Source: Thermotoga sp. SG1
GTDB lineage: Bacteria; Thermotogota; Thermotogae; Thermotogales; Thermotogaceae
Reading direction: 5' to 3'
NCBI RefSeq assembly: GCF_002865985.1
Contig: NZ_LNDD01000005.1
Span: forward strand, 124,001 to 188,000
Length of the DNA stretch: 64,000 nt
Made by a program: the position numbers and the translations under genes. Positions 36,668 through 47,812 of this stretch are shown one piece after another; the first letter of the stretch is position 1, and each line of letters starts with the position of its first letter. The notes under the pieces are model-generated. The model was not told the DNA's origin and made no database searches. It was given only the letters and a program-made list of their open reading frames with translations.

Positions 36668-37498
36668 ATGGGACTCAAAAGATTCAAACCAGTTACCCCG
36701 GGCAGGCGTTTCATGGTAATCTCCGATTTTTCTGACATCACGAAAACAGAACCGGAAAAATCTCTGCTTGCGCCTCTCAAAAAGACCGGTGGAAGAAACC
36801 ATCATGGAAGGATTACGGTAAGGCACAGAGGTGGCGGACACAAGAGAAGGTACAGGATCATAGATTTCAAAAGGTACGACAAAGCAGGCATTCCTGCAAA
36901 AGTTCTGGCCATCGAATACGATCCAAACAGATCCGCAAGAATTGCCCTTCTCCTCTACGCAGATGGAGAAAAGAGGTACATTCTCGCTCCAAAAGGAATA
37001 AAGGTTGGAGATACACTCATGAGTGGTCCTGATGCAGAAATAAAGCCCGGGAACGCTTTGCCACTGGAAAAGATTCCTGTTGGAACACTCGTGCACAATG
37101 TTGAATTCACTCCTGGAAAAGGAGGACAAATCGCAAGAGCGGCCGGGACCTACTGTCAGATCATGGCAAAAGAGGGAGATTACGCCCTTCTTAGAATGCC
37201 ATCTGGAGAACTGAGAAAGGTGCATATCAAATGTTACGCAACGGTGGGTGTTGTTGGAAACGAAGATCACAAGAACGAAGTGCACGGAAAAGCAGGAAGG
37301 GTGAGGTGGCTTGGCAGAAGGCCTCATGTCAGAGGTGTTGCCATGAACCCGGTGGATCATCCACACGGTGGTGGTGAAGGAAGAGGTAAAGGACACCATC
37401 CAACCAGTCCATGGGGTCTGCCTACCAAAGGTTACAAGACAAGACGTGGAAAGAGACCTTCTGACAAGTTCATTGTCAGAAGAAGAAACGAGGTATAA
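36668..37498 (+). CDS. rplB: 50S ribosomal protein L2
   Basis: 276 residues. Required for subunit joining and peptidyl transfer. The basic start [40 protein letters not shown] and the conserved C-terminal [20 protein letters not shown] with its functional His are all present. Confidence 0.98.
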   Translation: MGLKRFKPVTPGRRFMVISDFSDITKTEPEKSLLAPLKKTGGRNHHGRITVRHRGGGHKRRYRIIDFKRYDKAGIPAKVLAIEYDPNRSARIALLLYADGEKRYILAPKGIKVGDTLMSGPDAEIKPGNALPLEKIPVGTLVHNVEFTPGKGGQIARAAGTYCQIMAKEGDYALLRMPSGELRKVHIKCYATVGVVGNEDHKNEVHGKAGRVRWLGRRPHVRGVAMNPVDHPHGGGEGRGKGHHPTSPWGLPTKGYKTRRGKRPSDKFIVRRRNEV

Positions 37499-37511
37499 GG
37501 GGGTGAACTGA

Positions 37512-37799
37512 ATGGGTCGTTCCAAGAAAAAGGGCCCCTATGTAGATAGAAAACTTCTGGAAAAGATCAGAAAACTCAACGAAACTGGAGAAAAGAAAGT
37601 CATAAAGACCTGGAGCAGGGCTTCAATGATCATCCCAGAAATGGTCGGACACACGATTGCTGTTTACAACGGTATGAAGCACATACCGGTGTACATCACG
37701 GAGAACATGATAGGGCACAGACTGGGAGAGTTCGCTCCAACCAGAAGGTTTGGGGGTCATGCCGATAAAAAAGCCAAAAAAGGCGAGTTGAAGAAGTGA
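37512..37799 (+). CDS. rpsS: 30S ribosomal protein S19
   Basis: 95 residues. Head protein near the A-site finger. [40 protein letters not shown] and [20 protein letters not shown] are the usual blocks. The stop overlaps the open frame of rplV by 4 bases. Confidence 0.98.
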   Translation: MGRSKKKGPYVDRKLLEKIRKLNETGEKKVIKTWSRASMIIPEMVGHTIAVYNGMKHIPVYITENMIGHRLGEFAPTRRFGGHADKKAKKGELKK

Positions 37800-37810
37800 G
37801 GAGGGAAACG

Positions 37811-38290
37811 ATGAAACTCCAGATACCAAGGAACGGTCTGAAGCGTTCTCTTTTCCATAAAAAAAGAAAAGAACTTCTGGATTCTCTTCCGAAGATAGAG
37901 GCCAGGGCCGTTGCAAAATACATCCGCATTTCTCCAAGAAAGGCAAGGGCTGTTGCGAACACGATAAGAGGAAAGTCTGTTGAAGAGGCGTTCAGAATAC
38001 TCGCCTTTTCACCGAAGAAGGCTGCCAGGATCATCGAAAAAGTCCTGAAATCGGCTGTTGCGAACGCTGAAAACAACTTCGGGCTCGATGCTGCCAATCT
38101 TTACGTTGCTGAGTGTTATGTGAACGACGGGCCAAGACTGAAGAGAATCTGGCCCAGAGGGCGAGGAAGGGCGGACATAATCAAAAAGAGAATGTCCCAT
38201 ATCACCGTCGTTGTAAGAGATCGCACCAGAGAAGAAGAGTACAGAAAGGCTCTGGAAGAACTGGAAAAAAGGATATCATCAGAAGAGTGA
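37811..38290 (+). CDS. rplV: 50S ribosomal protein L22 with N-terminal extension
   Basis: 159 residues against about 110 in most bacteria. The standard L22 begins at about residue 31 ([20 protein letters not shown]). Before it are about 30 basic residues starting [20 protein letters not shown], and a charged tail follows the normal end. The core carries the tunnel loop [20 protein letters not shown] and [23 protein letters not shown] 37811 follows GGAGGG by 5 bases; an in-frame ATG-like start at 37796 overlaps rpsS. Confidence 0.96.
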   Translation: MKLQIPRNGLKRSLFHKKRKELLDSLPKIEARAVAKYIRISPRKARAVANTIRGKSVEEAFRILAFSPKKAARIIEKVLKSAVANAENNFGLDAANLYVAECYVNDGPRLKRIWPRGRGRADIIKKRMSHITVVVRDRTREEEYRKALEELEKRISSEE

Positions 38291-38299
38291 GGTGATAAA

Positions 38300-38929
38300 G
38301 TGGGTCAGAAGGTGCACCCTCGAGGATTCAGGCTCGGGCTGAGCGCCGATTGGCAGGCAAAATGGTTCAACGAAAAAAACTACAAAGAATGGCTTCTTGA
38401 GGATGAAGAGATCAGAAAGATAATAAAAAACAAGTACTACCACGCTGGAATCAGTGAAATATACATAGAAAGACCCGATGCTGAAAGGGTCAACATCACG
38501 GTGAAAACCGCAAGACCTGGTATCATCATAGGAAGGAAAGGAGCAGAGATCACAAACCTGAGGGAGGAATTGGAGAAGAGGTTCAACAGAAGGATGGTCA
38601 TCAACATCGAAGAAATAAAAACGCCCGAGCTCGATGCACAGCTTGTTGCCGAATCCATTGCTTCTCGTATAGAAAAGAGGGCATCGTACAAGGTGGCCAT
38701 GAAGAGGGCTATCATGAACGCTATGAGGAAAGGTGCCCAGGGAATAAAGGTGATGGTTGCTGGAAGGCTTGGTGGGGCAGAAATAGCAAGGAGAGAGTGG
38801 TACCTCAGAGGAAGACTGCCCCTTCAGAAGATAAAGGCAATAATAGACTACGGAACTGCTGTTGCCTGGACGAAATACGGAACCATCGGTGTCAAGGTGT
38901 GGATTTACAAAGGAGACGCTGATATTTAA
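38300..38929 (+). CDS. rpsC: 30S ribosomal protein S3
   Basis: 209 residues, GTG start after GAGGTGATAAA. Lines the mRNA entry channel. [20 protein letters not shown], the KH domain with [20 protein letters not shown], and the C-terminal [20 protein letters not shown] are clear. The length is normal and there is no C-terminal extension. Confidence 0.98.
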   Translation: MGQKVHPRGFRLGLSADWQAKWFNEKNYKEWLLEDEEIRKIIKNKYYHAGISEIYIERPDAERVNITVKTARPGIIIGRKGAEITNLREELEKRFNRRMVINIEEIKTPELDAQLVAESIASRIEKRASYKVAMKRAIMNAMRKGAQGIKVMVAGRLGGAEIARREWYLRGRLPLQKIKAIIDYGTAVAWTKYGTIGVKVWIYKGDADI

Positions 38930-38943
38930 AGGAGGTAATCACC

Positions 38944-39372
38944 ATGTTGATGCCAAGAAGGGTCAAATACAGAAAGCAACAGAGAGGAAGAATGAAAGGA
39001 AAGGCAAAGGGAGGAACTCTCGTTCAGTTTGGTGAGTGGGGCCTCAAAGCGCTTGAGCCGGCCTGGATAACGGCCCAGCAAATAGAAGCCTGCAGAATAG
39101 CAATGATGAGGGTTATGAAAAGAGCCGGAAAGATCTGGATAAGGATATTCCCCGACAAACCTTACACGAAAAAACCCGCTGAATCCAGAATGGGTAAGGG
39201 AAAGGGCAACGTGGAAGGTTGGGTTGCCGTTGTGAAACCCGGAAAGATTCTCTTCGAAATAGCCGGGGTCGACGAAGAAACAGCCCATGAAGCTCTCAGA
39301 TACGCTGCCAGCAAGTTACCGATAGCTACAAAGGTAGTACCCCGTCACCACATTGGGGGTGAGGCAGTATGA
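38944..39372 (+). CDS. rplP: 50S ribosomal protein L16
   Basis: 142 residues. Binds near the A-site tRNA elbow. [20 protein letters not shown] opens the protein, then [20 protein letters not shown] and the glycine-rich [28 protein letters not shown] lies 8 bases upstream. It overlaps rpmC by 4 bases. Confidence 0.98.
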   Translation: MLMPRRVKYRKQQRGRMKGKAKGGTLVQFGEWGLKALEPAWITAQQIEACRIAMMRVMKRAGKIWIRIFPDKPYTKKPAESRMGKGKGNVEGWVAVVKPGKILFEIAGVDEETAHEALRYAASKLPIATKVVPRHHIGGEAV

Positions 39373-39569
39373 AGGCTTCTGAACTCAGAAATTACACAGA
39401 CGAAGAACTGAGAAGTCTTCTCGAAGAGAAAAAAAGGCAGTTGATGGAGTTGAGGTTTCAGCTGGCCATGGGGCAACTAAAAAATACATCTCTTATAAAA
39501 CTGACAAAAAGGGACATCGCACGGATAAAGACCATATTGAGAGAAAGGGAGCTAGGTATAAGGAGGTGA
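39369..39569 (+). CDS. rpmC: 50S ribosomal protein L29
   Basis: 66 residues, two helices at the tunnel exit. [20 protein letters not shown] and [20 protein letters not shown] then [19 protein letters not shown] match the family. It overlaps rplP by the ATGA pattern. Confidence 0.97.
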   Translation: MKASELRNYTDEELRSLLEEKKRQLMELRFQLAMGQLKNTSLIKLTKRDIARIKTILRERELGIRR

Positions 39570-39573
39570 AACC

Positions 39574-39912
39574 ATGCCCAGGAAACGAATGATAGGTGTA
39601 GTTGTGAGCGATAAAATGGATAAAACAGTCGTTGTGGCAGTAGAAAAACACGTGCAGCATCCCCTCTATAAAAAATACATCAAGAGAACCAAAAAATATC
39701 ACGCTCACGATGAGAAGAACGAATGTAAAGTAGGGGACGTTGTTGAAATAGAAGAAACCAGACCTCTCAGCAGGACCAAGAGATGGAGAGTTGTGAGGAT
39801 CATAAAGAGGTTTGAACCTGAGAGAATCCTGAAGGAAAAAGAAGAAGTTCAGGACGAACTTGAAGAAATCGAAGAGGAAGTGGTTGAGGAAAAAGGAGGG
39901 GCTGAGTCATGA
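39574..39912 (+). CDS. rpsQ: 30S ribosomal protein S17 with acidic tail
   Basis: 112 residues against about 85 in most bacteria. The OB-fold core contains [20 protein letters not shown] and [20 protein letters not shown]. After [14 protein letters not shown] comes an extension of about 25 residues rich in Glu ([20 protein letters not shown]). It overlaps rplN by 4 bases. Long S17 forms are known in Thermotoga. Confidence 0.97.
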   Translation: MPRKRMIGVVVSDKMDKTVVVAVEKHVQHPLYKKYIKRTKKYHAHDEKNECKVGDVVEIEETRPLSRTKRWRVVRIIKRFEPERILKEKEEVQDELEEIEEEVVEEKGGAES

Positions 39913-40277
39913 TCCAGCAGGAAACCTATCTCAACGTGGCTGACAACTCCGGGGCCAAAAAACTCAGAGTGATAAGAGTTCTTGGTGGTTTTCATAAGAA
40001 GTACGGAACGGTTGGGGACATTGTCGTGTGTTCCGTCAGGGACGCTATTCCCAACTCCGATGTGAAGAAAGGAGACGTAGTAAGGGCAGTCATCGTTCGA
40101 ACAAAGAAAGAGATCAGAAGAAACGATGGTACCTACATCAGATTCGATGACAACGCTGCCGTTCTGATCGACAAGTTCAATGCCCCAAGGGGAACGAGAA
40201 TATTCGGACCCGTTGCGAGAGAACTTCGTGAAAAAGGTTTCATGAAAATCGTATCTCTTGCACCAGAAGTTTGGTGA
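39909..40277 (+). CDS. rplN: 50S ribosomal protein L14
   Basis: 122 residues. Forms bridges to the 30S subunit. [40 protein letters not shown] and [20 protein letters not shown] are the conserved blocks. Confidence 0.98.
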   Translation: MIQQETYLNVADNSGAKKLRVIRVLGGFHKKYGTVGDIVVCSVRDAIPNSDVKKGDVVRAVIVRTKKEIRRNDGTYIRFDDNAAVLIDKFNAPRGTRIFGPVARELREKGFMKIVSLAPEVW

Positions 40278-40289
40278 GGTGATATGAAG

Positions 40290-40607
40290 ATGAGGATAAA
40301 AAAGGGAGACTTGGTTGAGGTAATCTCCGGGAAAGATAAAGGTAAGAGAGGAAAGGTGCTCAGGGTTTTGCCGAAGGAGGACAAGGTGATAGTTGAGGGT
40401 GTGAACATGGTAAAGAGGCACCAGAGACCCATTCCGCAGCTTCGAGAAGGTGGAATCATAGAAAGAGAAGCACCGATTTATGCCTGCAAAGTTATGGTTG
40501 TCTGTCCTGCCTGTGACAAGAGAACAAGGGTGGGATACAGGTTTACCGAAGATGGAAAAAAGGTGAGATACTGTAAGAAGTGTGGTGAGATCATTGACAA
40601 AGACTGA
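40290..40607 (+). CDS. rplX: 50S ribosomal protein L24
   Basis: 105 residues from ATG 40290, 9 bases after GAGGT; ATG 40284 is 3 bases away. The KOW motif [20 protein letters not shown] starts 50S assembly. The C-terminal part has two CxxC pairs ([16 protein letters not shown] and [10 protein letters not shown]), a zinc-ribbon-like L24 form. Confidence 0.97.
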   Translation: MRIKKGDLVEVISGKDKGKRGKVLRVLPKEDKVIVEGVNMVKRHQRPIPQLREGGIIEREAPIYACKVMVVCPACDKRTRVGYRFTEDGKKVRYCKKCGEIIDKD

Positions 40608-40620
40608 GGGAGGAATCGGT

Positions 40621-41175
40621 ATGAGATTCGAATACGTTCCTCTGAAAGAAAAGTATGAAAAGGAAATTGTTCCGGCTTTGATGAAGGAGTTCAACTACAA
40701 GAATATTCATCAGGTGCCCAAACTGGTCAAGATTGTTGTTAACATGGGAATCGGTGAAGGATCCAGAAACTACGACATCATAGAAAAACACGCAAACGAA
40801 CTTGCAAAGATCACCGGACAAAAGCCCGTTGTTACCAGGGCAAGAAAGAGTATATCCAATTTCAAGATAAGAAAGGGAATGCCCATAGGTCTCAAAGTCA
40901 CCCTCAGAAAAGCCATGATGTACAACTTTCTCTACAAACTCATAAACATCGTTCTTCCAAAGGTGAGAGACTTCAGGGGACTGGATCCGAACTCTTTCGA
41001 TGGAAGAGGGAACTACTCCTTTGGTCTCTCTGAACAGCTGGTGTTTCCAGAACTGAGCCCCGATGAAGTGAGAAGGATCCAGGGAATGGATATAACCATA
41101 GTCACAACTGCCAAGACGGACCAGGAAGCCAGAAGACTGCTTGAACTCTTTGGAATGCCTTTTAAAAGAGGATGA
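40621..41175 (+). CDS. rplE: 50S ribosomal protein L5
   Basis: 184 residues from ATG 40621 after GGGAGG. Binds 5S rRNA in the central protuberance. [60 protein letters not shown] and [20 protein letters not shown] are conserved. The upstream open frame overlapping rplX is not used. Confidence 0.98.
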   Translation: MRFEYVPLKEKYEKEIVPALMKEFNYKNIHQVPKLVKIVVNMGIGEGSRNYDIIEKHANELAKITGQKPVVTRARKSISNFKIRKGMPIGLKVTLRKAMMYNFLYKLINIVLPKVRDFRGLDPNSFDGRGNYSFGLSEQLVFPELSPDEVRRIQGMDITIVTTAKTDQEARRLLELFGMPFKRG

Positions 41176-41189
41176 CGGAGGTGAGATGA

Positions 41190-41375
41190 ATGGCTAAAAA
41201 AGCGATGATAGAAAGATGGAAGAAACCCAAAAAATACAGGGTTCGTGAATACACCAGATGTCACATCTGTGGACGTCCAAGGGCAGTTTATCGAGAATTC
41301 GGTCTTTGCAGGATTTGCTTTAGAAAACTTGCTCTGGAAGGAAAGCTCCCTGGTGTTCGGAAGGCAAGCTGGTAA
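41190..41375 (+). CDS. rpsN: 30S ribosomal protein S14, zinc type
   Basis: 61 residues, the short zinc-binding form (S14 type Z). Two CxxC pairs are in [22 protein letters not shown]; the end is LPGVRKASW as in other bacteria. It sits between L5 and S8 as usual in the spc part. Confidence 0.98.
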   Translation: MAKKAMIERWKKPKKYRVREYTRCHICGRPRAVYREFGLCRICFRKLALEGKLPGVRKASW

Positions 41376-41390
41376 GGGAGGGATGATGCT

Positions 41391-41795
41391 GTGTGGAGTG
41401 ACCCAATCGCCGATATGCTAACGAGGATCAGAAATGCAAACATGGTTTTCAAAGAATACACCGATATACCTGCTTCCAATCTCAAAAGGAGAATATGTGA
41501 AATCTTGAAGAGGGAAGGTTTCATAGCAGATTACAAATACATCGAAGATGGCAAACAGGGTATACTGAGGGTTTATCTCAAATACAAAGGTGGCAGGAAA
41601 AACAGAGAAAGAGTTATCCATGGGATCGTCAGGGTTTCTCATGCAGGAAGGAGAGTCTACGTTGACAAAGACCATATACCCAAAGTGAAGAACGGTCTTG
41701 GAATAGCCATACTCACAACTTCTAAAGGTGTTCTCACGGACAAAGAAGCACGTCAACTTGGAGTCGGCGGAGAAGTAATCGCTTATGTCTGGTGA
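41391..41795 (+). CDS. rpsH: 30S ribosomal protein S8
   Basis: 134 residues, GTG start ([20 protein letters not shown]). Central 16S rRNA binder. [20 protein letters not shown] and [20 protein letters not shown] with the end GGEVIAYVW are conserved. Confidence 0.98.
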   Translation: MWSDPIADMLTRIRNANMVFKEYTDIPASNLKRRICEILKREGFIADYKYIEDGKQGILRVYLKYKGGRKNRERVIHGIVRVSHAGRRVYVDKDHIPKVKNGLGIAILTTSKGVLTDKEARQLGVGGEVIAYVW

Positions 41796-41808
41796 GGAGG
41801 TGTCTTGA

Positions 41809-42363
41809 ATGTCTCGACTCGCAAAAAAGCCTATAGACATCCCCCAGGGTGTCACTGTGGAAGTAAACGATGGTACTGTTAAAGTGAAGGGTCCTAAGGG
41901 AGAACTGGTACAAGACTTTCTCCCTTACGTGAAGATAGAAATTGAAGATGGAAAGGTATGGATAAGGCCGAACGAAGCTCAGGTCAGAAGAAAGTCCGAC
42001 TGGAGAAAGGTGAAGATGTTCCAGGGGACTTACTGGTCTCTCATCAGGAACATGGTGATCGGTGTTACGGAAGGATACAAAAAGGAGCTAGAAATAGTAG
42101 GAATAGGTTACAGGGCCCAACTTCAGGGAAATACCCTTGTAATGAATCTTGGTTATGCACACCCTGTCGTCTACGAGATTCCGAGCGATGTGAAGGTAGA
42201 AGTTCCGGCACCGAACAGAATCGTTGTCTCCGGCATAGACAAACAGAGGGTAGGACAGGTGGCGGCCGAGATAAGAGCGTTCAGACCACCGAACGTTTAC
42301 ACTGGCAAGGGTATCAGATACGTTGGTGAAGTGGTGAGACAGAAGGAAGGTAAGAAAGCATAA
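41809..42363 (+). CDS. rplF: 50S ribosomal protein L6
   Basis: 184 residues. Near the factor-binding region. [20 protein letters not shown] opens, [20 protein letters not shown] and [20 protein letters not shown] are the two repeated domains' signatures. Confidence 0.98.
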   Translation: MSRLAKKPIDIPQGVTVEVNDGTVKVKGPKGELVQDFLPYVKIEIEDGKVWIRPNEAQVRRKSDWRKVKMFQGTYWSLIRNMVIGVTEGYKKELEIVGIGYRAQLQGNTLVMNLGYAHPVVYEIPSDVKVEVPAPNRIVVSGIDKQRVGQVAAEIRAFRPPNVYTGKGIRYVGEVVRQKEGKKA

Positions 42364-42377
42364 AAGGGGGTTGTTGT

Positions 42378-42746
42378 ATGATAAAGAAGGAGTCCAGGAA
42401 CGAGCGAAGAATCAGAAGACACAGGAGAGTCAGAAAGAAGGTCTTTGGCACTCCCGAAAGACCCAGACTCTGTGTGTTCAGGAGTAACAAGCACATATAC
42501 GCTCAAATCATAGACGACACGATAGGGCACACCCTTGTTTCCGCCTCAACGCTCGACCCTGAACTCAGGGAAAAACTTCAGAAAACATGGAACATCGAGG
42601 CAGCAAAAGAGGTTGGGCTTCTCATAGGAAAAAGAGCCATCGAGAAGGGAATAAAGAAAGTCGTGTTTGACCGGGGAGGATACAAGTATCACGGCAGAAT
42701 CAAGGCTCTGGCGGATGGTGCCAGAGAAGCCGGACTCGAATTCTAA
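42378..42746 (+). CDS. rplR: 50S ribosomal protein L18
   Basis: 122 residues. Binds 5S rRNA. Basic start [20 protein letters not shown], then [20 protein letters not shown] and [20 protein letters not shown]. Standard length and position before rpsE. Confidence 0.98.
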   Translation: MIKKESRNERRIRRHRRVRKKVFGTPERPRLCVFRSNKHIYAQIIDDTIGHTLVSASTLDPELREKLQKTWNIEAAKEVGLLIGKRAIEKGIKKVVFDRGGYKYHGRIKALADGAREAGLEF

Positions 42747-42760
42747 GGGAGGGTGATACT

Positions 42761-43297
42761 GTGGAAACACAGGAGGTCATGAGGGAAATCCAATACGAAG
42801 AATTTGAGGAAAAGATAATAGAGATCAGAAGAACTTCCAAGGTTACAAAAGGTGGAAAGAATCTCAGTTTCAGGGTGGTTGCTATTGTCGGAAACAAGAA
42901 CGGTAAAGTTGGTCTTGGAATAGGTAAGGCCCGAGAGGTCCCAGAAGCCATAAGAAAGGCAATAGCTGATGCAAAAAAGAACGTTATAGAAGTTCCCATT
43001 ATCAACGGTACTATTCCCCACGAAGTGATCGGAAGACAGGATGCTTCCAAAGTCCTTCTGAGACCTGCCGCACCAGGTACAGGTATCATAGCGGGTGGAA
43101 CAGTCCGAGCAGTTGTTGAGCTTGCCGGGATTCAAAACATTCTCACAAAGGCACTTGGCTCTACAAATCCTTTGAACCTAGCAATGGCCACGATAAACGG
43201 ATTGAAAGAACTTCTTGATCCAAGAAAGGTAGCAAAACTCAGAGACATCACAGTCGAAGAGGTCTACAAAGGTGTAAGGAGGGAGGGCAATGCCTAA
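42761..43297 (+). CDS. rpsE: 30S ribosomal protein S5
   Basis: 178 residues, GTG start after GGGAGGGTGATACT. Accuracy-related protein near the mRNA entry. [40 protein letters not shown] and [20 protein letters not shown] are conserved. It overlaps rpmD by 8 bases. Confidence 0.98.
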   Translation: METQEVMREIQYEEFEEKIIEIRRTSKVTKGGKNLSFRVVAIVGNKNGKVGLGIGKAREVPEAIRKAIADAKKNVIEVPIINGTIPHEVIGRQDASKVLLRPAAPGTGIIAGGTVRAVVELAGIQNILTKALGSTNPLNLAMATINGLKELLDPRKVAKLRDITVEEVYKGVRREGNA

Positions 43298-43493
43298 GAA
43301 GTTGAAAATAAAACTTGTGAAAAGCCCTATTGGTTATTCTTGGGATCAAAAAGACACGGTGAAAAGACTGGGGCTTAAGAGGATGAATCAAGTTGTTATC
43401 AAAGACGATTGCCCACAGATCAGGGGAATGATTAGAAAAGTAAGGCACCTCGTAGAGGTGGAAGAGATCGAGGAAGGGGGTAACGAAGCATGA
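43290..43493 (+). CDS. rpmD: 50S ribosomal protein L30
   Basis: 67 residues. [20 protein letters not shown] and [20 protein letters not shown] then [15 protein letters not shown] match the family; the tail [10 protein letters not shown] is slightly longer than usual. It overlaps rplO by 4 bases. Confidence 0.97.
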   Translation: MPKKLKIKLVKSPIGYSWDQKDTVKRLGLKRMNQVVIKDDCPQIRGMIRKVRHLVEVEEIEEGGNEA

Positions 43494-43933
43494 GGCTCGA
43501 GGATCTGAGGCCAACTCCCGGTTCAATGAAAAAGAGAAAGAGAGTGGGAAGAGGACCGGGCTCTGGTCATGGAAAAACCAGTGGAAGAGGACACAAAGGT
43601 CAGAAAGCAAGGGGAACAGGAAAGGTTCATCCTTGGTTTGAAGGAGGGCAGACACCTCTTCAGAGAAGGCTTCCAAAAAGAGGTTTCAAGAATATAAACA
43701 AGAAAGTCTACGCTGTTGTGAACGTCAAGGTACTTGAGGAAAAGTTTGAGGCAAACGAAGAAGTTACTCCTGAAAAACTCCTTGAAAGAAAAATCGTAAA
43801 GGATATGAAGGATGGAATAAAGATACTCGGAGACGGAGAACTCACCAAACCTCTCATCGTCAAGGCCCACGCCTTCAGCAAGAGTGCACTGGAGAAGATA
43901 GAAAGCGTCGGTGGTAAGGCTGAGGTGATATAA
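43490..43933 (+). CDS. rplO: 50S ribosomal protein L15
   Basis: 147 residues. The glycine-rich N-terminal extension ([20 protein letters not shown]) and [20 protein letters not shown] reach into the 50S core; the globular domain ends with [19 protein letters not shown]. It abuts secY directly. Confidence 0.98.
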   Translation: MRLEDLRPTPGSMKKRKRVGRGPGSGHGKTSGRGHKGQKARGTGKVHPWFEGGQTPLQRRLPKRGFKNINKKVYAVVNVKVLEEKFEANEEVTPEKLLERKIVKDMKDGIKILGDGELTKPLIVKAHAFSKSALEKIESVGGKAEVI

Positions 43934-45229
43934 ATGTGGCAAGCCCTTAGAAACGCTTTCAAGATACCAGAGCTGCGAAGCAGGATAATCTTCACCTTTC
44001 TTGCTTTGATCGTCTTCAGGATGGGGATCTATATCCCCGTTCCTGGTTTAAACCTGGAAGCGTGGGGGGAAATCTTCAGGAGGATAGCAGAAACAGCTGG
44101 TGTTGCCGGTATTCTCAGCTTTTACGATGTGTTCACCGGGGGTGCTCTGAGTCAGTTTTCTGTTTTCACCATGAGCGTCACACCTTACATCACCGCATCG
44201 ATCATACTTCAACTCCTTGCGTCTGTTGTGACTTCATTGAAAGAGATGCTCAGAGAGGGTGAAGAGGGAAGGAAGAAATTCGCAGCCTACACAAGGCGTC
44301 TCACACTTTTGATAGGAGGTTTCCAGGCATTCTTCATATCATTTTCCCTTGCCCGATCTAACCCGGATATGGTGGCTCCAGGTGTGAATGCGCTTCAGTT
44401 CACCATCCTTTCCACCATGTCCATGCTGGCAGGAACGATGTTTTTGCTCTGGCTCGGTGAGAGGATCACTGAAAGAGGAATAGGTAACGGTATCTCCATT
44501 CTGATATTTGCCGGGATAGTGGCAAGATATCCAAGTTACATCAGAAGGGCATATCTTGGCGGTCTCAACATTTTGGAATGGATCTTTCTGATAGCGATTG
44601 CTCTCATAACCATATTTGGTATCATCCTTGTTCAGCAGGCAGAAAGGCGTATCACCATCCAGTACGCAAGAAGGGTCACTGGAAGAAGGGTTTATGGAGG
44701 AGCGAGCACTTATCTGCCCATAAAGGTGAACCAGGGCGGAGTGATACCGATAATCTTTGCCAGTGCCATTGTTTCGATACCATCGGCGATAGCTTCTATC
44801 ACAAACAGCGAAACACTTAAGAGCCTTTTTAGAGCAGGAGGATTCCTTTATCTGCTCATCTACGGTTTGCTTGTTTTCTTCTTCACCTACTTCTACAGTG
44901 TTGTGATATTCGATCCCAGGGAAATATCCGGCAACATTCAAAAATACGGAGGATACGTTCCTGGTTTGAGACCAGGAAGACCAACCGAACAGTACCTCCA
45001 CAGGGTTTTGAACAGAGTAACGTTCATTGGAGCGGTTTTTCTTTTCGTTATAGCGCTTCTTCCGTATCTGGTTCAAGGAGCCATAAAAGTGAATGTCTGG
45101 ATCGGAGGAACGTCTGCTCTGATCGCTGTTGGAGTTGCCCTGGACATAATTCAGCAGATGGAGACACACATGGTGATGAGACACTACGAAGGTTTCCTCA
45201 AAAAAGGTAGAATAAGGGGGAGAAGATGA
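43934..45229 (+). CDS. secY: Protein translocase subunit SecY
   Basis: 431 residues, ten membrane helices. Central channel of the SecYEG translocon. Visible are [37 protein letters not shown] (plug and helix 2 region), [40 protein letters not shown] and the C-terminal [20 protein letters not shown]. It starts directly after rplO and overlaps adk by 4 bases. Confidence 0.98.
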   Translation: MWQALRNAFKIPELRSRIIFTFLALIVFRMGIYIPVPGLNLEAWGEIFRRIAETAGVAGILSFYDVFTGGALSQFSVFTMSVTPYITASIILQLLASVVTSLKEMLREGEEGRKKFAAYTRRLTLLIGGFQAFFISFSLARSNPDMVAPGVNALQFTILSTMSMLAGTMFLLWLGERITERGIGNGISILIFAGIVARYPSYIRRAYLGGLNILEWIFLIAIALITIFGIILVQQAERRITIQYARRVTGRRVYGGASTYLPIKVNQGGVIPIIFASAIVSIPSAIASITNSETLKSLFRAGGFLYLLIYGLLVFFFTYFYSVVIFDPREISGNIQKYGGYVPGLRPGRPTEQYLHRVLNRVTFIGAVFLFVIALLPYLVQGAIKVNVWIGGTSALIAVGVALDIIQQMETHMVMRHYEGFLKKGRIRGRR

Positions 45230-45888
45230 TGGCATACCTGGTGTTTCTTGGACCTCCAGGTGCTGGAAAAGGCACGTACGCAAAGCGAATCCAGGAAAAG
45301 ACGGGGATTCCCCATATATCCACCGGTGATATCTTCAGAGATATTGTGAAGAAGGAAAACGATGAACTTGGAAAGAAAATAAAGGAGATAATGGAAAAGG
45401 GAGAACTGGTTCCTGATGAACTGGTGAACGAGGTTGTTAAAAGAAGACTTTCAGAGAAAGACTGTGAGAAGGGATTCATCCTGGATGGGTATCCAAGAAC
45501 CGTAGCCCAGGCAGAGTTTCTCGACTCTTTCCTGGAATCCCAAAACAAACATCTCACAGGTGCTGTTCTCTTTGATGTTCCAGAGGACGTGGTTGTCCAG
45601 AGGCTTACCTCGAGAAGAATCTGCCCAAAGTGCGGTAGAATCTACAACATGATTTCACTTCCACCAAAAGAGGACGAATTGTGTGATGACTGTAAGGTGA
45701 AACTTGTGCAGAGAGACGACGACAAAGAAGAAACTGTGAGGCACAGATACAAGGTTTACCTCGAGAAAACACAGCCCGTGATAGACTATTACGAGAGAAA
45801 GGGTATCCTCAAAAAAGTGGACGGTACAATAGGAATCGACAACGTGGTTGCCGAGGTACTCAAGATAATAGGGTGGAGTGATAAATGA
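45226..45888 (+). CDS. adk: Adenylate kinase, zinc-lid type
   Basis: 220 residues (219 if ATG 45229, which has the better SD spacing of 6). AMP + ATP to 2 ADP. P-loop [20 protein letters not shown], the AMP-binding [20 protein letters not shown] and [16 protein letters not shown]. The lid has two CxxC pairs ([11 protein letters not shown] and ELCDDCKVK), a zinc-stabilised form common in thermophiles. It overlaps map by 4 bases. Confidence 0.98.
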   Translation: MMAYLVFLGPPGAGKGTYAKRIQEKTGIPHISTGDIFRDIVKKENDELGKKIKEIMEKGELVPDELVNEVVKRRLSEKDCEKGFILDGYPRTVAQAEFLDSFLESQNKHLTGAVLFDVPEDVVVQRLTSRRICPKCGRIYNMISLPPKEDELCDDCKVKLVQRDDDKEETVRHRYKVYLEKTQPVIDYYERKGILKKVDGTIGIDNVVAEVLKIIGWSDK

Positions 45889-46637
45889 TAAGGATAAAAA
45901 CGCCCTCAGAGATCAAGAAAATGAAGAAGGCCGGAGAAGCAGTAGCGGTTGCTCTGCGAGAGGCAAAAAGAGTGCTCCTTCCTGGAAAGACAGCGTGGGA
46001 CGTTGAAAGGGTTGTTCTGGATGTCTTCAAAAAGTACAGGGTGAAGCCGGCTTTCAAAGGATACAACGGGTACGAATATGCAACCTGTGTGTCGGTGAAC
46101 GAAGAGGTCGTTCATGGTCTACCGCTGAAGGAGAAGGTTTTCAAAGAGGGAGACATTGTGTCGATCGATGTAGGAGCATTGTATCAGGGACTTTACGGAG
46201 ATGCAGCCATCACCTACATAGTCGGCGAAACTGATGAAAGAGGAAAGGAACTAGTGAGGGTGACAAAAGAAGCCCTCGAAAGAGCCATAAAGATCATAAA
46301 GCCTGGAATCAGACTGGGAGATGTGTCTCATTGTATACAGGAACTCGTTGAATCAGCAGGCTTCAACGTTATAAGGGACTACGTGGGGCATGGAATAGGC
46401 AGAGAACTCCATGAAGATCCTCAGGTTCCAAATTACGGTACACCGGGAACGGGGATCGTTCTTCGAAAGGGAATGTCACTGGCCATAGAACCCATGGTGA
46501 GTGAGGGAGACTGGAGAGTTGTAGTGAAGGATGATGGATGGACCGCGGTAACTGTGGATGGTTCAAGATGTGCTCATTTTGAACACACCGTGCTGATCAC
46601 AGAAGATGGGGCAGAGATATTGACCAGGGAGGGATGA
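45885..46637 (+). CDS. map: Methionine aminopeptidase, type I
   Basis: 250 residues. Removes the initiator Met from nascent proteins. Metal ligands in [20 protein letters not shown] (two Asp), [20 protein letters not shown] (His), [14 protein letters not shown] (Glu) and [16 protein letters not shown]-like end region (Glu). The N-terminal zinc-finger extension is absent, so it is the short type Ia form. Confidence 0.97.
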   Translation: MIRIKTPSEIKKMKKAGEAVAVALREAKRVLLPGKTAWDVERVVLDVFKKYRVKPAFKGYNGYEYATCVSVNEEVVHGLPLKEKVFKEGDIVSIDVGALYQGLYGDAAITYIVGETDERGKELVRVTKEALERAIKIIKPGIRLGDVSHCIQELVESAGFNVIRDYVGHGIGRELHEDPQVPNYGTPGTGIVLRKGMSLAIEPMVSEGDWRVVVKDDGWTAVTVDGSRCAHFEHTVLITEDGAEILTREG

Positions 46638-46638
46638 A

Positions 46639-46863
46639 ATGGGAAAGGATGATGTCATTCGGATGGAAGGTACGATAATAGAGGCTTTACCAAATGCAAT
46701 GTTTAGAGTAGAATTAGACAATGGTCATAAGGTTCTGGCCCACGTGTCCGGCAGGATGAGAAAACATTTCATAAGGCTGGTACCGGGTGACCGTGTTGTT
46801 GTCGAACTCTCTGTGTACGATCTCACCCGAGGGAGAATCGTTTATAGAAAAAAACCAGAGTAA
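46639..46863 (+). CDS. infA: Translation initiation factor IF-1
   Basis: 74 residues, a single OB fold. [40 protein letters not shown] and [15 protein letters not shown] are conserved. It starts 1 base after the map stop. Confidence 0.98.
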   Translation: MGKDDVIRMEGTIIEALPNAMFRVELDNGHKVLAHVSGRMRKHFIRLVPGDRVVVELSVYDLTRGRIVYRKKPE

Positions 46864-46881
46864 CGAAAGGAGTGGAGTGAT

Positions 46882-46998
46882 ATGAAAGTGAGAGCTTCTG
46901 TGAAGAAAAGATGTGAGCACTGTAAGATAATCAGAAGGAAAAAGAGGGTTTATGTTGTCTGCAAGGTTAATCCAAAACACAATCAAAAGCAGGGTTGA
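46882..46998 (+). CDS. rpmJ: 50S ribosomal protein L36
   Basis: 38 residues ([20 protein letters not shown], ending KHNQKQG). The zinc ligands C11, C14, C27 and H33 of the C+ form are all present. The SD AGGAGTGGAG lies just upstream. Too short for a 60-codon cut-off but certain from sequence and position between infA and rpsM. Confidence 0.98.
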   Translation: MKVRASVKKRCEHCKIIRRKKRVYVVCKVNPKHNQKQG

Positions 46999-47013
46999 GA
47001 AGGAGGGAAATGA

Positions 47014-47391
47014 ATGGCTCGTATCGTTGGTGTCGAGCTACCCAACAACAAGAAAATCTGGGTTGCACTGACCTACATTTACGGAATCGGCAGGAGCAGA
47101 TCCTTTGAAATACTGAAGAACACCGGTGTGGATCCAGACAAGAAGGTTGGTGAACTCACCGATGAAGAAATAAGCAAGATAACCAAGTACATACAGGACC
47201 ACTTCAAGGTCGAAGGTGAGTTGAGAAGCGAGGTAGAGAGAAACATCAGAAGACTAATAGAGATAGGATGCTACAGGGGCATAAGACACAAACTCGGTCT
47301 TCCGGTGAGAGGTCAGAAGACCCGCTCCAATGCGAGAACCAGAAAGGGCCCAAGGCCCAGCAGGATAAAGACCAAAAAGAAGTCTTCATGA
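47014..47391 (+). CDS. rpsM: 30S ribosomal protein S13
   Basis: 125 residues. Head protein bridging to the 50[41 protein letters not shown], and the basic tail [20 protein letters not shown] match. First of the alpha part of the cluster. Confidence 0.98.
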   Translation: MARIVGVELPNNKKIWVALTYIYGIGRSRSFEILKNTGVDPDKKVGELTDEEISKITKYIQDHFKVEGELRSEVERNIRRLIEIGCYRGIRHKLGLPVRGQKTRSNARTRKGPRPSRIKTKKKSS

Positions 47392-47404
47392 GGGAGGGAA
47401 ATGA

Positions 47405-47800
47405 ATGGCCAGAAAGAAAGGGACATCGACCAGGAAAAAACAGAAAAAACTCAGTTTCGATTATGGTGTTGTCCACATAAAATCCACGTTCAACAATACC
47501 ATCATCACTCTCACAGACAAGGATGGAAACACTCTGACATGGGCCAGTGGAGGCACCGTTGGTTTCGAAGGGACCAGAAAAGGAACGCCGTATGCCGCCC
47601 AGTTGGCCGCTGATAAGGTGGCAAGAGAAGCACTCAGAATGGGAATAAAGAGAGTGGATGTTCTGGTCAAAGGACCCGGTCCGGGAAGGGAACCTGCCAT
47701 CAGAACACTTCAAGGAGCAGGCCTTGAAATCAACCAGATAAAAGACGTTACCCCCATTCCCTTCAACGGTTGCAGACCTAAAAAGAGGAGAAGAGTGTAA
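47405..47800 (+). CDS. rpsK: 30S ribosomal protein S11
   Basis: 131 residues. Platform protein. [40 protein letters not shown] and [16 protein letters not shown] are conserved. ATG 47405 gives [23 protein letters not shown] 47401 is out of frame. Confidence 0.98.
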   Translation: MARKKGTSTRKKQKKLSFDYGVVHIKSTFNNTIITLTDKDGNTLTWASGGTVGFEGTRKGTPYAAQLAADKVAREALRMGIKRVDVLVKGPGPGREPAIRTLQGAGLEINQIKDVTPIPFNGCRPKKRRRV

Positions 47801-47812
47801 GGAGGGAAGAAA

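Noticed and set aside
43250-43676. Other small frames overlapping rpsE-rpmD-rplO
   Set aside because: Both strands are explained by three ribosomal protein genes with normal lengths and SD sites.
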